From Ancylomarina euxina (lineage in GTDB: Bacteria; Bacteroidota; Bacteroidia; Bacteroidales; Marinifilaceae): DNA of 64,000 nt. Below, in pieces: positions 18,058 through 26,802 of this stretch. Numbering within the stretch: position 1 is the first letter of the stretch; each line of letters opens with the position of its first letter. The DNA lies in contig NZ_QQWG01000019.1 in NCBI RefSeq assembly GCF_003863355.1, positions 23,477 through 87,476 on the forward strand, given 5' to 3'. Under the pieces are notes generated by a model, which searched no databases, was not told where the DNA came from, and saw nothing but the letters and a program-made list of their open reading frames with translations. A program made the translations under genes and the position numbers.

Positions 18058-19422
18058 ATGTCTACTGGTAAAATCTTAGTTGTTGACGATCAAAAATCGG
18101 TCTTGGTGGCCTTACAACTCCTGCTTCAGGATGAATTTGAGGAGGTGATCACACTTTCTAATCCGAATTGTTTATTGAGTACCCTCGAGAATCACTCTAT
18201 TGATGTGGTGGTATTGGATATGAACTTCTCGGCAGGAGTAAATACAGGTAATGAAGGTATTTATTGGTTGAAAAAAATATTGGAGTACGATTCCAAACTC
18301 AGTATCATTCTACTGACTGCCTATGGTGATGTGGAATTAGCTGTAAAAGCCATCAAGATGGGAGCAGTTGACTTTGTTTTAAAACCCTGGGACAATCGAA
18401 AGCTAATCACGACCATCAAAACAGCCATTCAGTTGCGGAGGTCCAAACAAAAGATTGATCGGCTTGAGGGGGAAAAGCAGACTTTGACTCAGGTTCTGAA
18501 TCAGAGCGAAACGCAAATGATTGGCCGATCAAAGGCCATGCTCAATTTAAACAGGATCATACAAAAAGTAGCGGCTACCGATGTGAATGTTCTCATATTG
18601 GGAGAGAATGGAACGGGTAAGGAGTTGATTGCACGAGAAATTCATGCGCAGTCGGCAAGGCGAAATGCAGTGCTGATAAGTGTTGACATGGGAGCTGTTT
18701 CCGAATCCTTATTCGAAAGTGAACTCTTTGGCCATGCCAAAGGCGCTTTTACCGATGCCAGGGCCGATAAGTTTGGGCGTTTCGAATTGGCTTCGGGTGG
18801 CACTTTGTTTCTCGATGAGATTGGCAACCTGTCTTTAGCCATGCAAGCTAAGCTGCTATCTGTTTTGCAAACCCGTCAACTAATTCGTTTGGGAGATAAT
18901 CAAATCAGAGAAATCGATATTCGTTTGGTTTGTGCAACCAACCGAGACTTAATACAAATGGTTGCCGATGGCGAATTTCGGGAAGATTTACTTTATCGCA
19001 TCAATACCATTCATATTGATGTGCCGCCTTTGCGCCAACGAGGAGAGGATATCGTTGTTTTGGCTGAATTTTATCTACGTAAGTATGCTCAGAAATACAA
19101 TAAGACTAAACTGAGCTTTTCGTCAAAAACTCTGGATAAGTTGATGCAATATGCCTGGCCAGGAAATGTGAGAGAATTGAAGCATACCCTAGAGAAGGCG
19201 GTGATACTGACTGATAATGATAAACTGATGGCTGATGAGTTCCTTTTTCATCAAGCTGCGAAAGGGAGAGCGGGATATAAGCCAGCCAGTTTGGCTGATA
19301 TGGAAAAGGAAATGATTGCTTTGGCTTTAGAGCATCATTCAGGTAATATGAGTCGTATTGCAAATGAACTGGGTGTGACCCGCCCGACACTCTATAATAA
19401 ACTGAAGAAGTATGATTTATAA
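18058..19422 (+). CDS. NtrC-family sigma-54-dependent response regulator
   Basis: 454 residues. Receiver ~5-120 with acidic pair D10-D11, phospho-acceptor D54 (VVVLDMNF) and Lys in VLKPWD. AAA+ domain ~155-375 with Walker A GENGTGKE (~182-189), sigma-54-contact loop GAFTDA (variant of GAFTGA found in many such proteins), and Walker B TLFLDEIGN. C-terminal Fis-type helix-turn-helix (MSRIANELGVTRPTLYNKLKKY). It activates sigma-54 promoters after phosphorylation. Its stop overlaps the start of the kinase gene by 11 bases. The divergent ABC operon with a sigma-54-like promoter is the obvious target (inference). Confidence 0.95.
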   Translation: MSTGKILVVDDQKSVLVALQLLLQDEFEEVITLSNPNCLLSTLENHSIDVVVLDMNFSAGVNTGNEGIYWLKKILEYDSKLSIILLTAYGDVELAVKAIKMGAVDFVLKPWDNRKLITTIKTAIQLRRSKQKIDRLEGEKQTLTQVLNQSETQMIGRSKAMLNLNRIIQKVAATDVNVLILGENGTGKELIAREIHAQSARRNAVLISVDMGAVSESLFESELFGHAKGAFTDARADKFGRFELASGGTLFLDEIGNLSLAMQAKLLSVLQTRQLIRLGDNQIREIDIRLVCATNRDLIQMVADGEFREDLLYRINTIHIDVPPLRQRGEDIVVLAEFYLRKYAQKYNKTKLSFSSKTLDKLMQYAWPGNVRELKHTLEKAVILTDNDKLMADEFLFHQAAKGRAGYKPASLADMEKEMIALALEHHSGNMSRIANELGVTRPTLYNKLKKYDL

Positions 19423-20758
19423 GAAACTCTTTGTCAAATTAATTTTGAGACTCAGTCTCATAGTTCTTCTTTCTGTTTCGATGGCTTGGATATTTTGGAT
19501 GAGTCTATACCCATTCCTGGCTCTTGTTCCCTCGGCACTGATTCTATATTTAGTTTATGCTTTGATTCACGACCTGAATTCAACGAATCGCTTACTCAGT
19601 CAATTTTTTCTGGCAGTTAAAAATGACGAAACAGCACTAAACTTGCAACATACAGATGAAGGGAAATCTTTTAATGACTTGCGTGATAGTATGCAGGCTG
19701 TGAATCAGATCATCAAGAATTTGCGTGTAAAATACCAGCAAAAGGAGATTGTGAGCGATGCTATTATCGAGAACGCAGCTGTGGGTATCCTCAGTTTTAA
19801 TTCTCAGGGCATGGTTGAGCATATTAATAAAAAAGGAAGAGAATTGCTAGGTGTACATCATTTGGTGAGTATAAAAGCCCTGCTTAAAACAGATCCAAAT
19901 TTGGTTGAGCTCTTTCATAGCATCAAAGCGGGAGAGAGCCGGGTACTGAAAATCTCCGTGAATCAAAAATCCTTACATCTGCTTATTTCTTGCACCCGTA
20001 TTAAGCTTAATACGGACAATTGGAAACTGCTTTCCTTCTCAGATATTAAAAATGAGATGGATACCACAGAGCTGGAGTCCTGGCAGCGATTAATATCGGT
20101 TTTGACTCACGAGATTATGAACTCTATTGCACCCTTAACTTCCCTTTCGGAGACTTTGGCTCGAACTTATGCTCAGATTGATGCTCAATCGATTATTGGA
20201 GAGAAAAATCTGTCTAAAACCCGACTCGGTTTACAAGTGATTCAGGAGCAAGGAGAGGGTTTGATGCATTTTGTCGATAACTACCGTCAATTAAGTCGAA
20301 TTCCAAAACCGAATCTTAAACCGATGAGGATAAAGCATCTGTTTGAGCATGTCAAAGCTTTGCTTGCTTTGGATGAAGACAGGCGTATTCAATATCATTT
20401 TTCTATTCAGACCGATGATCTATTTATTGAGGCCGATGAAAAGCTCCTGGTTCAGGTTTTGGTTAATCTGATTCAGAATGCTCAACATGCCATTAGCGAT
20501 AAGGGAATCATACAGGTGATTGCCTGTAGAGCCCGTGAGGAACAAACCCTGATTAGGGTCATCGATAATGGTATGGGAATCAAAGCTGAAGATATCAAGA
20601 ATATTTTTGTGCCCTTTTTCACTACCCGGGAGAATGGTTCTGGTATTGGACTCAGTGTTACGCGTCAGATTATCTGTCTGCATCATGCTAAAATCTCAAT
20701 GGAATCGGTTTATGGGGAAGGTTCGCAAGTAGAGCTTCGTTTTTCGGCCTATAAATAA
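19412..20758 (+). CDS. Membrane sensor histidine kinase, partner of the NtrC-type regulator
   Basis: 448 residues. Two N-terminal transmembrane helices (~12-30, ~33-53) with almost no periplasmic loop, then a linker, a PAS-like domain (~115-215) and a dimerisation/phosphorylation helix with VLTHEIMNSIAP (His ~233). An HATPase_c domain follows: N-box LIQNAQHAI, G1 DNGMGI, G2 GSGIGLSV. The short loop suggests sensing within the membrane or of the adjacent ABC transporter, as in transporter-linked kinases. Overlap with the regulator gene shows translational coupling. The signal is unknown. Confidence 0.92.
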   Translation: MIYKKLFVKLILRLSLIVLLSVSMAWIFWMSLYPFLALVPSALILYLVYALIHDLNSTNRLLSQFFLAVKNDETALNLQHTDEGKSFNDLRDSMQAVNQIIKNLRVKYQQKEIVSDAIIENAAVGILSFNSQGMVEHINKKGRELLGVHHLVSIKALLKTDPNLVELFHSIKAGESRVLKISVNQKSLHLLISCTRIKLNTDNWKLLSFSDIKNEMDTTELESWQRLISVLTHEIMNSIAPLTSLSETLARTYAQIDAQSIIGEKNLSKTRLGLQVIQEQGEGLMHFVDNYRQLSRIPKPNLKPMRIKHLFEHVKALLALDEDRRIQYHFSIQTDDLFIEADEKLLVQVLVNLIQNAQHAISDKGIIQVIACRAREEQTLIRVIDNGMGIKAEDIKNIFVPFFTTRENGSGIGLSVTRQIICLHHAKISMESVYGEGSQVELRFSAYK

Positions 20759-21087
20759 AGAGCCTATATTTTTTTAGACGCAGATCTGTTAAGATGAAAT
20801 ATGATTGAAGCTAAGTAGTCATTATTGATGAATAATTGGATGAATAAAATGATTTCCCGCAGATTGTGCGGATGATCGCAGAAATAAAATAAATAGTTCG
20901 ATATTGATTTAAAATATCAGGCCATACAAGCCCTGAAAGGGTGAAATAATTTATCGCAAAACACAATAAGTAAGTTTGGTTATTCCTTTTTGTAGTTGTA
21001 ATATTTAAAATAAGCGAAAAAAAAGATCTTCAGGACGCAACCTTTTCGCTATTCTATTGTCTAAGATAAAAACGTAATAAGTTTTTA

Positions 21088-21144
21088 CTATTTTAATGGG
21101 GTTAAAATAGGTGGGTGTGGTCGATAGGCTGCACCTTTTTTTTT
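21088..21144 (+). repeat. Double-hairpin element, copy 1 (terminator-like)
   Basis: Hairpin 1: CTATTTTAA (21088-21096) / TTAAAATAG (21102-21110). Hairpin 2: GGTGTGGTC (21114-21122) / GGCTGCACC (21127-21135) with loop GATA, then 9 T. The second arm pair recurs exactly at 44513-44534 and in related form at 21701-21722. Confidence 0.75.
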
Positions 21145-21357
21145 GAATTGATGTCGAATATAGTGGGTGAAGTTTGATTTGTTAGACAACACGGTTTCTT
21201 AGAGCTGTAATTGTTGAGTATTGATTTAAGAGATATTATAAACCAAATGGATGATTAGTAAAACTGGGAAGTTCCGAGCTTGCCGAGGAAATCACCCAGC
21301 TGCACTTATCATTCAGGCAGTTTAAAGATTGAGAAAATCGTGGTTCTTGAATTTTGG

Positions 21358-21383
21358 GTTCTTTTGTTTCAAGACAAAAGAAC
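21358..21383. repeat. Perfect intergenic hairpin
   Basis: 10-bp stem GTTCTTTTGT (21358-21367) / ACAAAAGAAC (21374-21383), loop TTCAAG. I think similar hairpins occur dispersed in other Bacteroidota genomes, but cannot check that here. Confidence 0.6.
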
Positions 21384-21672
21384 AAATAAAAAAAAGGCTG
21401 AAAAACGATTGACCAACCGAAAACAACAGAGCATCTTTTTCTTGTGTTTATTTGAGGATGTAACAATAACAAGAGGGATTTGTCGAACTGTAATATCATG
21501 AAAAAAAAGAACGCCCTGACGCAACCTTTGTGGCATTCTCTCATCATAAGTAAAGTTAAAAAAAGATTTGTATTTGCTTTTGTCCAAAATTAGCGAGACT
21601 TGTTTGAGTGAAACTTTGACACAGCTGTAATGTGAAAATGCCATTCTACTTACCTGTTAAGAGTTTTATTAT

Positions 21673-21730
21673 CTATTTTAATTTGGGGTTAAAATAGGTA
21701 GGTGCAGTCATGAGACTGCACCTTTTTTTT
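21673..21730 (+). repeat. Double-hairpin element, copy 2 (terminator-like)
   Basis: Hairpin 1: CTATTTTAA (21673-21681) / TTAAAATAG (21689-21697). Hairpin 2: perfect 9-bp stem GGTGCAGTC (21701-21709) / GACTGCACC (21714-21722), loop ATGA, then 8 T. Same order and spacing as copy 1, with compensatory arm changes. Confidence 0.75.
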
Positions 21731-22058
21731 ATGCCCAAACTTCTTTCCTTAAGAGTAAAAAAAAATAAGAGATTTCATTCTGTAAATAAATTTGTTCGAG
21801 TCAATGCTCTCTTCGTATATAAGTTTTTTATGAAAATAATTTAATACGAATTTGCTTAACAAAAAAAGCGTGTGTGTAGAACTTAATAATTAACTTTGTC
21901 GTTGAATTGAATAAAGTCAAATTTCATTTGTGGAACTACCCTAAGCTACTTTTTATGTTAGTTTGTTAGATTCAGAATCAAGTGTAATGTATGCTTTAGT
22001 TGTTTGTTTCAATTTGTTATTAAGAATTATGTGGTTAATTAATAAAACAAATTTCAAA

Positions 22059-23375
22059 ATGAAAAAGGGTATTTATGTTTTACTATCATTTATAATGATA
22101 TGTCTCAACAGTTGTGATAGTGATTCTTCTGATATTAAATTAAAAGGAGAAAACACATCAATCTTTCTTGAAGAACTAGTTGTTAAGGAAAATCATGTTC
22201 AGTTAAAATGGAAAGCAAATAATGATAGTATTGCTTATTATAGAGTCATTAGAGCAGTCGGGGAAAAAGGAATTTATGATATAAATAATAATAGAACCAA
22301 CATAACAGAAATTAATAGTAGTGACGAATTAAGCTATACTGATACGAATGTTCCTTATTCATCACGCGTAAGTTATGAAGTCCAGGGTATATTTTCTGAA
22401 TCGGAGGATCAGTATTACATGAAAAATGTTTGGAGTAATGCCAGAGAATACGTGAGGGACATTCCTATGATTAATTTTCCATCAGATGATGTTATTTTTG
22501 TTACTGAACATGACCGTTTAATATTTATCAATAAAGCAGATGGGGAAATAAAATCCTATAATTATAAAACTAAAGAAGAAACAGATTTTGAATTAAATTC
22601 GGGAGTTGGGTTTTGTACATTAAATAAAAATGGTCAACGGTTTGAATTGCTTGTTCCAAGGAATGATGGTTGGTTGTTTATTTACGATGCGAATAGTTTT
22701 GACTTGATAGAGCAAATTAAGATCAGTCCATTTTCAGTTGTTTCAGCTGTCATAAAAGACGATCTCATATTTGCTAGTACAAACACCAGCGATGAGCCCG
22801 TAATCGTAATACGCAGAAGTACAAAAGAGATTGTTTCCAAGCTAACCTGGTATGGTGACGATGATAGAAGATTGCAAATTTTACCGAATACAAATACTGA
22901 ACTATTTAGTGTTAATTCCGATGAAATTTCCTTTTATACTTATGATGCAAATGGTATTATGATCGATCGAAAGTATAAAGATCCTTGGGACAGTGAATAT
23001 GCAACTTCAACGAATTTTACCATTATTCCAAATTCAAAGAAATTCATTACTGCACCATTGGGAAATATTTTTGATAACAGCATTGCCTATGTGAATGGAT
23101 TACCTAGAGGGAATTTAAAATTCTCAGATTTTATTATAAATACGAGTGGTTCTCTTGTTTATGCGGCATGTAGTAATAATAAATCAATAGAAGTTTATGA
23201 TTTGTCGACCTTTAGACATATAGAAACTTTAAAAACAAACGCTTACCCTTATCGAATCTTTTATAAGGATGGAGAAATTATTTCAGTTTCTAAACCTACA
23301 GTCGAGAATGACTATTATTACGATTCATCTCTTTCTGATTTAATTATTGAACGAATTGTTCATGAAATTAATTAG
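22059..23375 (+). CDS. Lipoprotein with fibronectin-III-like domain and beta-propeller-like C-terminal region
   Basis: 438 residues from ATG 22059 (the frame runs 32 codons further up, but the signal peptide MKKGIYVLLSFIMICLNSC begins here). Lipobox LNSC; the residues after Cys are acidic (DSDSSD), which in Bacteroidota favours surface display. Residues ~35-115 resemble an FN3 domain (VQLKWKANNDSIAYYRVIRA ... VSYEVQG). The rest shows repeated four-strand blade-like patterns with stretches such as DRLIFINKADGEI and YVNGLPRG, suggesting a beta-propeller. No enzyme motif seen. Isolated gene with its own terminator. Confidence 0.75.
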   Translation: MKKGIYVLLSFIMICLNSCDSDSSDIKLKGENTSIFLEELVVKENHVQLKWKANNDSIAYYRVIRAVGEKGIYDINNNRTNITEINSSDELSYTDTNVPYSSRVSYEVQGIFSESEDQYYMKNVWSNAREYVRDIPMINFPSDDVIFVTEHDRLIFINKADGEIKSYNYKTKEETDFELNSGVGFCTLNKNGQRFELLVPRNDGWLFIYDANSFDLIEQIKISPFSVVSAVIKDDLIFASTNTSDEPVIVIRRSTKEIVSKLTWYGDDDRRLQILPNTNTELFSVNSDEISFYTYDANGIMIDRKYKDPWDSEYATSTNFTIIPNSKKFITAPLGNIFDNSIAYVNGLPRGNLKFSDFIINTSGSLVYAACSNNKSIEVYDLSTFRHIETLKTNAYPYRIFYKDGEIISVSKPTVENDYYYDSSLSDLIIERIVHEIN

Positions 23376-23433
23376 GTTCTTATTGGTGGATTAAGTCTTC
23401 AGGTATAATTAGTATTGGGGAGAAAGAATAAAG

Positions 23434-23461
23434 CTGTGGGAAATATACCACAGTTTTTTTT
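23434..23461 (+). terminator. Intrinsic terminator
   Basis: CTGTGG (23434-23439) / CCACAG (23448-23453) followed by eight T. Ends the lipoprotein transcript; it lies between convergent genes. Confidence 0.8.
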
Positions 23462-23527
23462 GCGATCGTCGTTGAGTGCTTGTTGTTATAGAATAACTTT
23501 TAAGCATATTAACAATTTTCTCGTCTT

Positions 23528-24301
23528 TTACTCATCTTTCTTAGTATTTCGTGGCAGTACTTCTTCTGGGAATGGGAACAGAATGGTTGAGTTCTTTTCA
23601 GCGGCAATATTGGCCAGAGTTTGGTAGAGTCTAAGTTTGATAGCTGAGGGTGATTTATCGATGAGCTTACCAGCAGCCAATAAGTTCTCAGCAGCCTGTT
23701 CTTCGGCAAGAGCAAGTATAACACGAGCACGACGGGAGCGTTCTGCTTCCGCCTGATTAGCCATCATACGTCTCATGTTTTCCGGCAATTGAATATCCTT
23801 AATCTTAACGTCGATAATGATAATACCCCATTCCTGGGTTTCTTTTTCGACAATGCGTTTGATATTTTTGCCCATCTCTTCACGTTTGGATAAGATGGTA
23901 TCCAGTTCAACCTTACCACAAACATCTCTCAGGGCGGCTTGAGCCAGCTGCATTATGGCAAATTTATACTCTTCAACTTCTAATACGGCTTTCTCCGGAT
24001 CGTCAATCTTAAAAAAGACAACCCCGTCGATACTACAAGGTACATTATCTTCTGTCATTACTTCCTGTGAATCGATATTGATGGTGATCACACGGATATC
24101 GACGATCTGTATGGTCTCGACCAATGGAATCACCCACCTGAAGCCAGGCTTTAGGGTCATAATGTATTTTCCGAAGCGGAACTTCAAAGCTCTTTTATAT
24201 TCGAAAATGATTCGGATACCACTTAATAGGAAGATGATAAAACCAAGGCTGAAAAGGATCAAAGGATTCATAAGGCTTGTGTTTAAATAATTGATATTCA
24301 T
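23528..24301 (-). CDS. Slipin (SPFH/stomatin/band-7 family) membrane protein
   Basis: 257 residues. One N-terminal hydrophobic segment (~12-30), then an SPFH domain with the family phrases EYKRALKFRFGKY, PGFRWVIPLVETIQIVDIR and EAEKRAR-like helix AEAERSRRARVILA. A stretch of the type LQLRYLQTL is present as IKLRLYQTLANIAAEKNSTILFPFPEE, characteristic of slipins. These proteins oligomerise in membrane microdomains and often pair with an NfeD protease partner; no NfeD gene is adjacent here. Start at 24301 gives a short periplasmic tail before the anchor. Confidence 0.93.
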   Translation of the reverse strand: MNINYLNTSLMNPLILFSLGFIIFLLSGIRIIFEYKRALKFRFGKYIMTLKPGFRWVIPLVETIQIVDIRVITINIDSQEVMTEDNVPCSIDGVVFFKIDDPEKAVLEVEEYKFAIMQLAQAALRDVCGKVELDTILSKREEMGKNIKRIVEKETQEWGIIIIDVKIKDIQLPENMRRMMANQAEAERSRRARVILALAEEQAAENLLAAGKLIDKSPSAIKLRLYQTLANIAAEKNSTILFPFPEEVLPRNTKKDE

Positions 24302-24873
24302 CTTGTAGAGTTTGTATGCTCTCTTGTAAATTTACGAAAAACAGAGAGGCTGGGCAAAATTAGTTTGGTTAGACGTTCTGGATATGGTCATTGATTATTT
24401 ATTGAACAATACCATTAGAGTCGATACACCTATTCGATAATGGATATAGCTTTTATCTTTATTTGTGTTCAATGAAAGGGAAGGTGAAACATTTTATAAA
24501 AATAAAGATTCTTTGATCAGATTACTCTGAATGCCTTTAAATATCTGATAATCTATTGCTTTACGAACGTATCTGTTTTCATGACCAATGGCATGTATTT
24601 CAGTATTCATGTCTTGTTTATTTGGATTTTAGAGAAATAACTCTCTAAATTAGCTTTGCTGTTCGACCACAAGAACATCTTTTCTTACAAATTATAAGAC
24701 TAAAAGGGAGTCTGTAAGTTAGGCTCTAAATACTTTTGAGACTTCTAAGTCAAAGTATTTCATATTTGCTGAATCTCTCTACACGATTAAGTTCGTTGAT
24801 AGTAAATTCCTTTAAAATTCCATTCATATTACTTAAAATAATTTATTCAGGATGCTTTCGATTCTTTTTTAGA
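24302..24873. other. Gene-free stretch upstream of slipin and of a pseudogene
   Basis: No supported gene. The part nearest 24302 must contain the slipin leader. The part before 24874 may be the decayed upstream coding part of the pseudogene, but I see no recognisable protein in it. Confidence 0.45.
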
Positions 24874-25181
24874 AGCCAGCATGTTGTACTACTACAAGTA
24901 TTGAAACGAAATCAACAAATAGTGCAAAATTATATCAGAATGTACCAAATCCATGGAGCGATAATACGGTTATCAAGTATCACATTCCAGAAGAGTCCCA
25001 AGAAGCATTTATTCAATTAAGAAGTATAAATGGAAAGCTTATTAATAAGTTTAATATTAATTATAAAGGTGAAGGTCATGTTATGCTTTCGTCAAATTCA
25101 CTTACAGAAGACTGTTACGTTTAAACACTGATTATTGACAATAGAATAATTGATAGCAAGAAATTTATTATTAGCAGATAA
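24874..25181 (+). pseudogene. Remnant of a type IX secretion (T9SS) sorting domain
   Basis: The frame opens after a TAG at 24871-24873 without a start codon and encodes a typical T9SS type-A C-terminal domain: LYQNVPNPWSDNTVIKYHIP, then IQLRSINGKLINKF and YKGEGHVML. An in-frame TAA at 25122-25124 stands where the family has a Tyr (CYV-stop-TLIIDNR). The frame then continues through the expected last strands (IIDSKKFIIS) to a TAA at 25179-25181. So the cargo part is missing and the sorting domain has a nonsense mutation. It implies the organism has or had T9SS. Such domains end secreted enzymes, adhesins and tail-fibre-like surface proteins. Confidence 0.8.
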
Positions 25182-25248
25182 AATAACAAATGGGGCATGG
25201 GGTTGACTTATGTCTTCGTGGTTGAATGTTTATAAAAAGAGCAGGACT

Positions 25249-25278
25249 AAGCTGTGGTGGAAGAGCCACAGCTTTTTT
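25249..25278 (+). terminator. Intrinsic terminator after the T9SS remnant
   Basis: AAGCTGTGG (25249-25257) / CCACAGCTT (25266-25274) and a T-run. The arms repeat the CTGTGG/CCACAG stem of the 23434 terminator. Confidence 0.8.
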
Positions 25279-25313
25279 ATTGCAACTCCAAGTTTATTCT
25301 ATACTAACAGTTT

Positions 25314-25360
25314 CCCCTCCTTAACGAGGAGGGGTGGCTTGCGAAGCAAGACGGGGTAGT
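25314..25360. repeat. GC-rich double-hairpin intergenic element
   Basis: CCCCTCCT (25314-25321) / AGGAGGGG (25327-25334), then CTTGC (25338-25342) / GCAAG (25346-25350), followed by ACGGGGTAGT. Composition is far more GC-rich than the surroundings. It resembles a dispersed element I recall from other Bacteroidota genomes. Confidence 0.55.
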
Positions 25361-25400
25361 GCATACGCTTCTTTTATTATCCCATATAACTATTCATAAT

Positions 25401-25484
25401 TATATAGATCTATTATATTTTATGTATGTTAGTTGCTTTACTATGGTTTAATTTATTGTTTTCTAGTTGTTTTTCATAAATTTG
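25401..25484 (+). promoter_or_regulatory. Bacteroidota promoter with conserved upstream element (copy 2 of 3)
   Basis: ATTTTATGT (25417), TTG (25456-25458) and TAAATTTG (25477-25484) occur at the same spacings as at 1691-1774 and 30721-30804. The next gene starts only at 26104, so any transcript would have a ~600-base leader or make a non-coding RNA. Confidence 0.6.
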
Positions 25485-26103
25485 GTAGGCTTGAATTACA
25501 ATGTTTGCCTTTATTTTATTTGTATGTGTGAGTAAATGCAATTGATAAATTTAATGGCAGTGTAAGTTAAGTGGTTGAAAGACCGGTTTGTAGCTGCTGT
25601 TATGCAAAGGCAACGTAATATTAAACTATGAGATTAGAATAAAGAATAAGAGTGAAATAGTAATCAGGTATTTTTGATTTTGAACTAGGGATTTTTCGAA
25701 TACTGTATACAGATTTAAGCCTCAATTTAAATAATGAAATTCCTCATCGAATTGCTCTCATTATTTAATCTATGAATTTTATGATAGAGGTACTGCTAAT
25801 CATATTTAAAAATGAATTCGAATTTATCAATAATTACAATGTTCATGTGCGTTTTTGCCTCCAGTGATCCTTCGGTCTAGGTTCGGTCAAGGTTCGATGT
25901 AGGTTCGTGTAAGGGATTTTCAGTTTAAGTGTACATAATAAAAAGGCCTGGGTGAGTCATTTAATATCACAAATCATTCATCTAAAAAACTCCAGCAAGC
26001 CTATTAAAATAGAACTTGTTGAAAAGATAAATTTATGACTTAGAAACAGCTTCGAAATTAATAATCGTAAACAACTAAGTTTAGTTTGATAATATTATAA
26101 ACG
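25485..26103. other. Gene-free stretch downstream of a promoter
   Basis: No protein-like frame. It contains a direct repeat of an 11-mer beginning AGGTTCG at 25879, 25890 and 25901, with a partial fourth copy at 25912. Possible long 5' leader or small RNA for the 26104 operon. Confidence 0.45.
25879..25914. repeat. Short 11-bp direct repeat (AGGTTCGNNNN)
   Basis: Three adjacent 11-base units starting at 25879, 25890 and 25901, then AGG at 25912. The first seven bases AGGTTCG are invariant and the last four vary. Confidence 0.6.
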
Positions 26104-26778
26104 ATGAAAAAAACACTCTTAATTTTTTGTTTCATTAGCATATTCGCAATTGGTACTATGTCACAAGTGTATGAGCCTGATAGGAGATCTCAATTGGAGA
26201 GGAATGATGATTATTGTGAGTATATGCCGGAGAAACTGACGAAGTTGGATCTGATCCAGGCTCTGGAAGTTGCTGGTGTGAGAATAAATATATTCGACTT
26301 GGGGGATTTTGATAAGACCTATAAGCTGACGATCAGCTTGGATGAATATGTGGATTCAAAACGGCTTACTACCGATATTATTTTTAGGGGTGACAATGAA
26401 ACCACTTATTATAAAGAGAATGACGAGCGCTACTTTATTGACTACATCAAGCAGATTAAGATATTCTCGAAGGAGAGTGATGAGAGCCTTTTGTTGCATA
26501 TCAAGACCTTGAGTTATGATCTTAAAAGGAAGATCACATTTAAGCTGAAGAATGAAGAGCAATATTATAGTTTGAAAGCCTATGCTAACACAAAATGGGA
26601 ACTCAATAAAAAAATTCCCCTATTGGTATATGCCTCATCATGGGAACGGGATGGTTCTGAAATAATCTGCGGCTCTCTTTTATTAGAAGAAAATGAAAAA
26701 GGGACCGATAGGATTCTAAGCTCTTCACCTCATTACTTTATCGTCTCTTATGAAGTCAGAGAGATTAATAATAACTAA
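26104..26778 (+). CDS. Exported protein of unknown function (possibly DUF5041-like)
   Basis: 224 residues with a signal peptide (~1-20, ending GTMSQ). The mature part begins with a charged stretch and a helix (LTKLDLIQALEVAGVRINIF), then beta-rich sequence with YKLTISLDEYVDSKRL. The order 'helix, IFDLG, strand, LDEY, strand' loosely recalls the DUF5041 family of Bacteroides, but I am not sure. 24 bases separate it from the TPR gene at 26803, so the two are probably co-transcribed. Confidence 0.65.
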   Translation: MKKTLLIFCFISIFAIGTMSQVYEPDRRSQLERNDDYCEYMPEKLTKLDLIQALEVAGVRINIFDLGDFDKTYKLTISLDEYVDSKRLTTDIIFRGDNETTYYKENDERYFIDYIKQIKIFSKESDESLLLHIKTLSYDLKRKITFKLKNEEQYYSLKAYANTKWELNKKIPLLVYASSWERDGSEIICGSLLLEENEKGTDRILSSSPHYFIVSYEVREINNN

Positions 26779-26802
26779 TCCATTCAAATTATATCGATAC
26801 AA

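Larger units (their letters stand above)
20759..22058. other. 1.3-kb gene-free region rich in hairpins
   Basis: No credible gene on either strand; short frames here overlap one another on both strands and have low-complexity Phe/Leu composition. The region holds two copies of a double-hairpin element (21088-21144, 21673-21730), a 10-bp perfect hairpin at 21358-21383, and a shared GACGCAACCTTT motif at 21034-21045 and 21518-21529. TAACTTTG at 21891-21898 may be a promoter -7 box for the 22059 gene. Confidence 0.6.

Noticed and set aside
18730..18760. GAFTDA as a broken sigma-54 contact loop
   Set aside because: GAFTDA occurs in many presumably functional NtrC-type regulators, so I do not treat it as loss of function.
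21236..21644. Overlapping minus- and plus-strand ORFs in the hairpin-rich region
   Set aside because: They overlap each other, are Phe/Leu-rich and cross the 21358-21383 hairpin; more likely by-products of a non-coding region.
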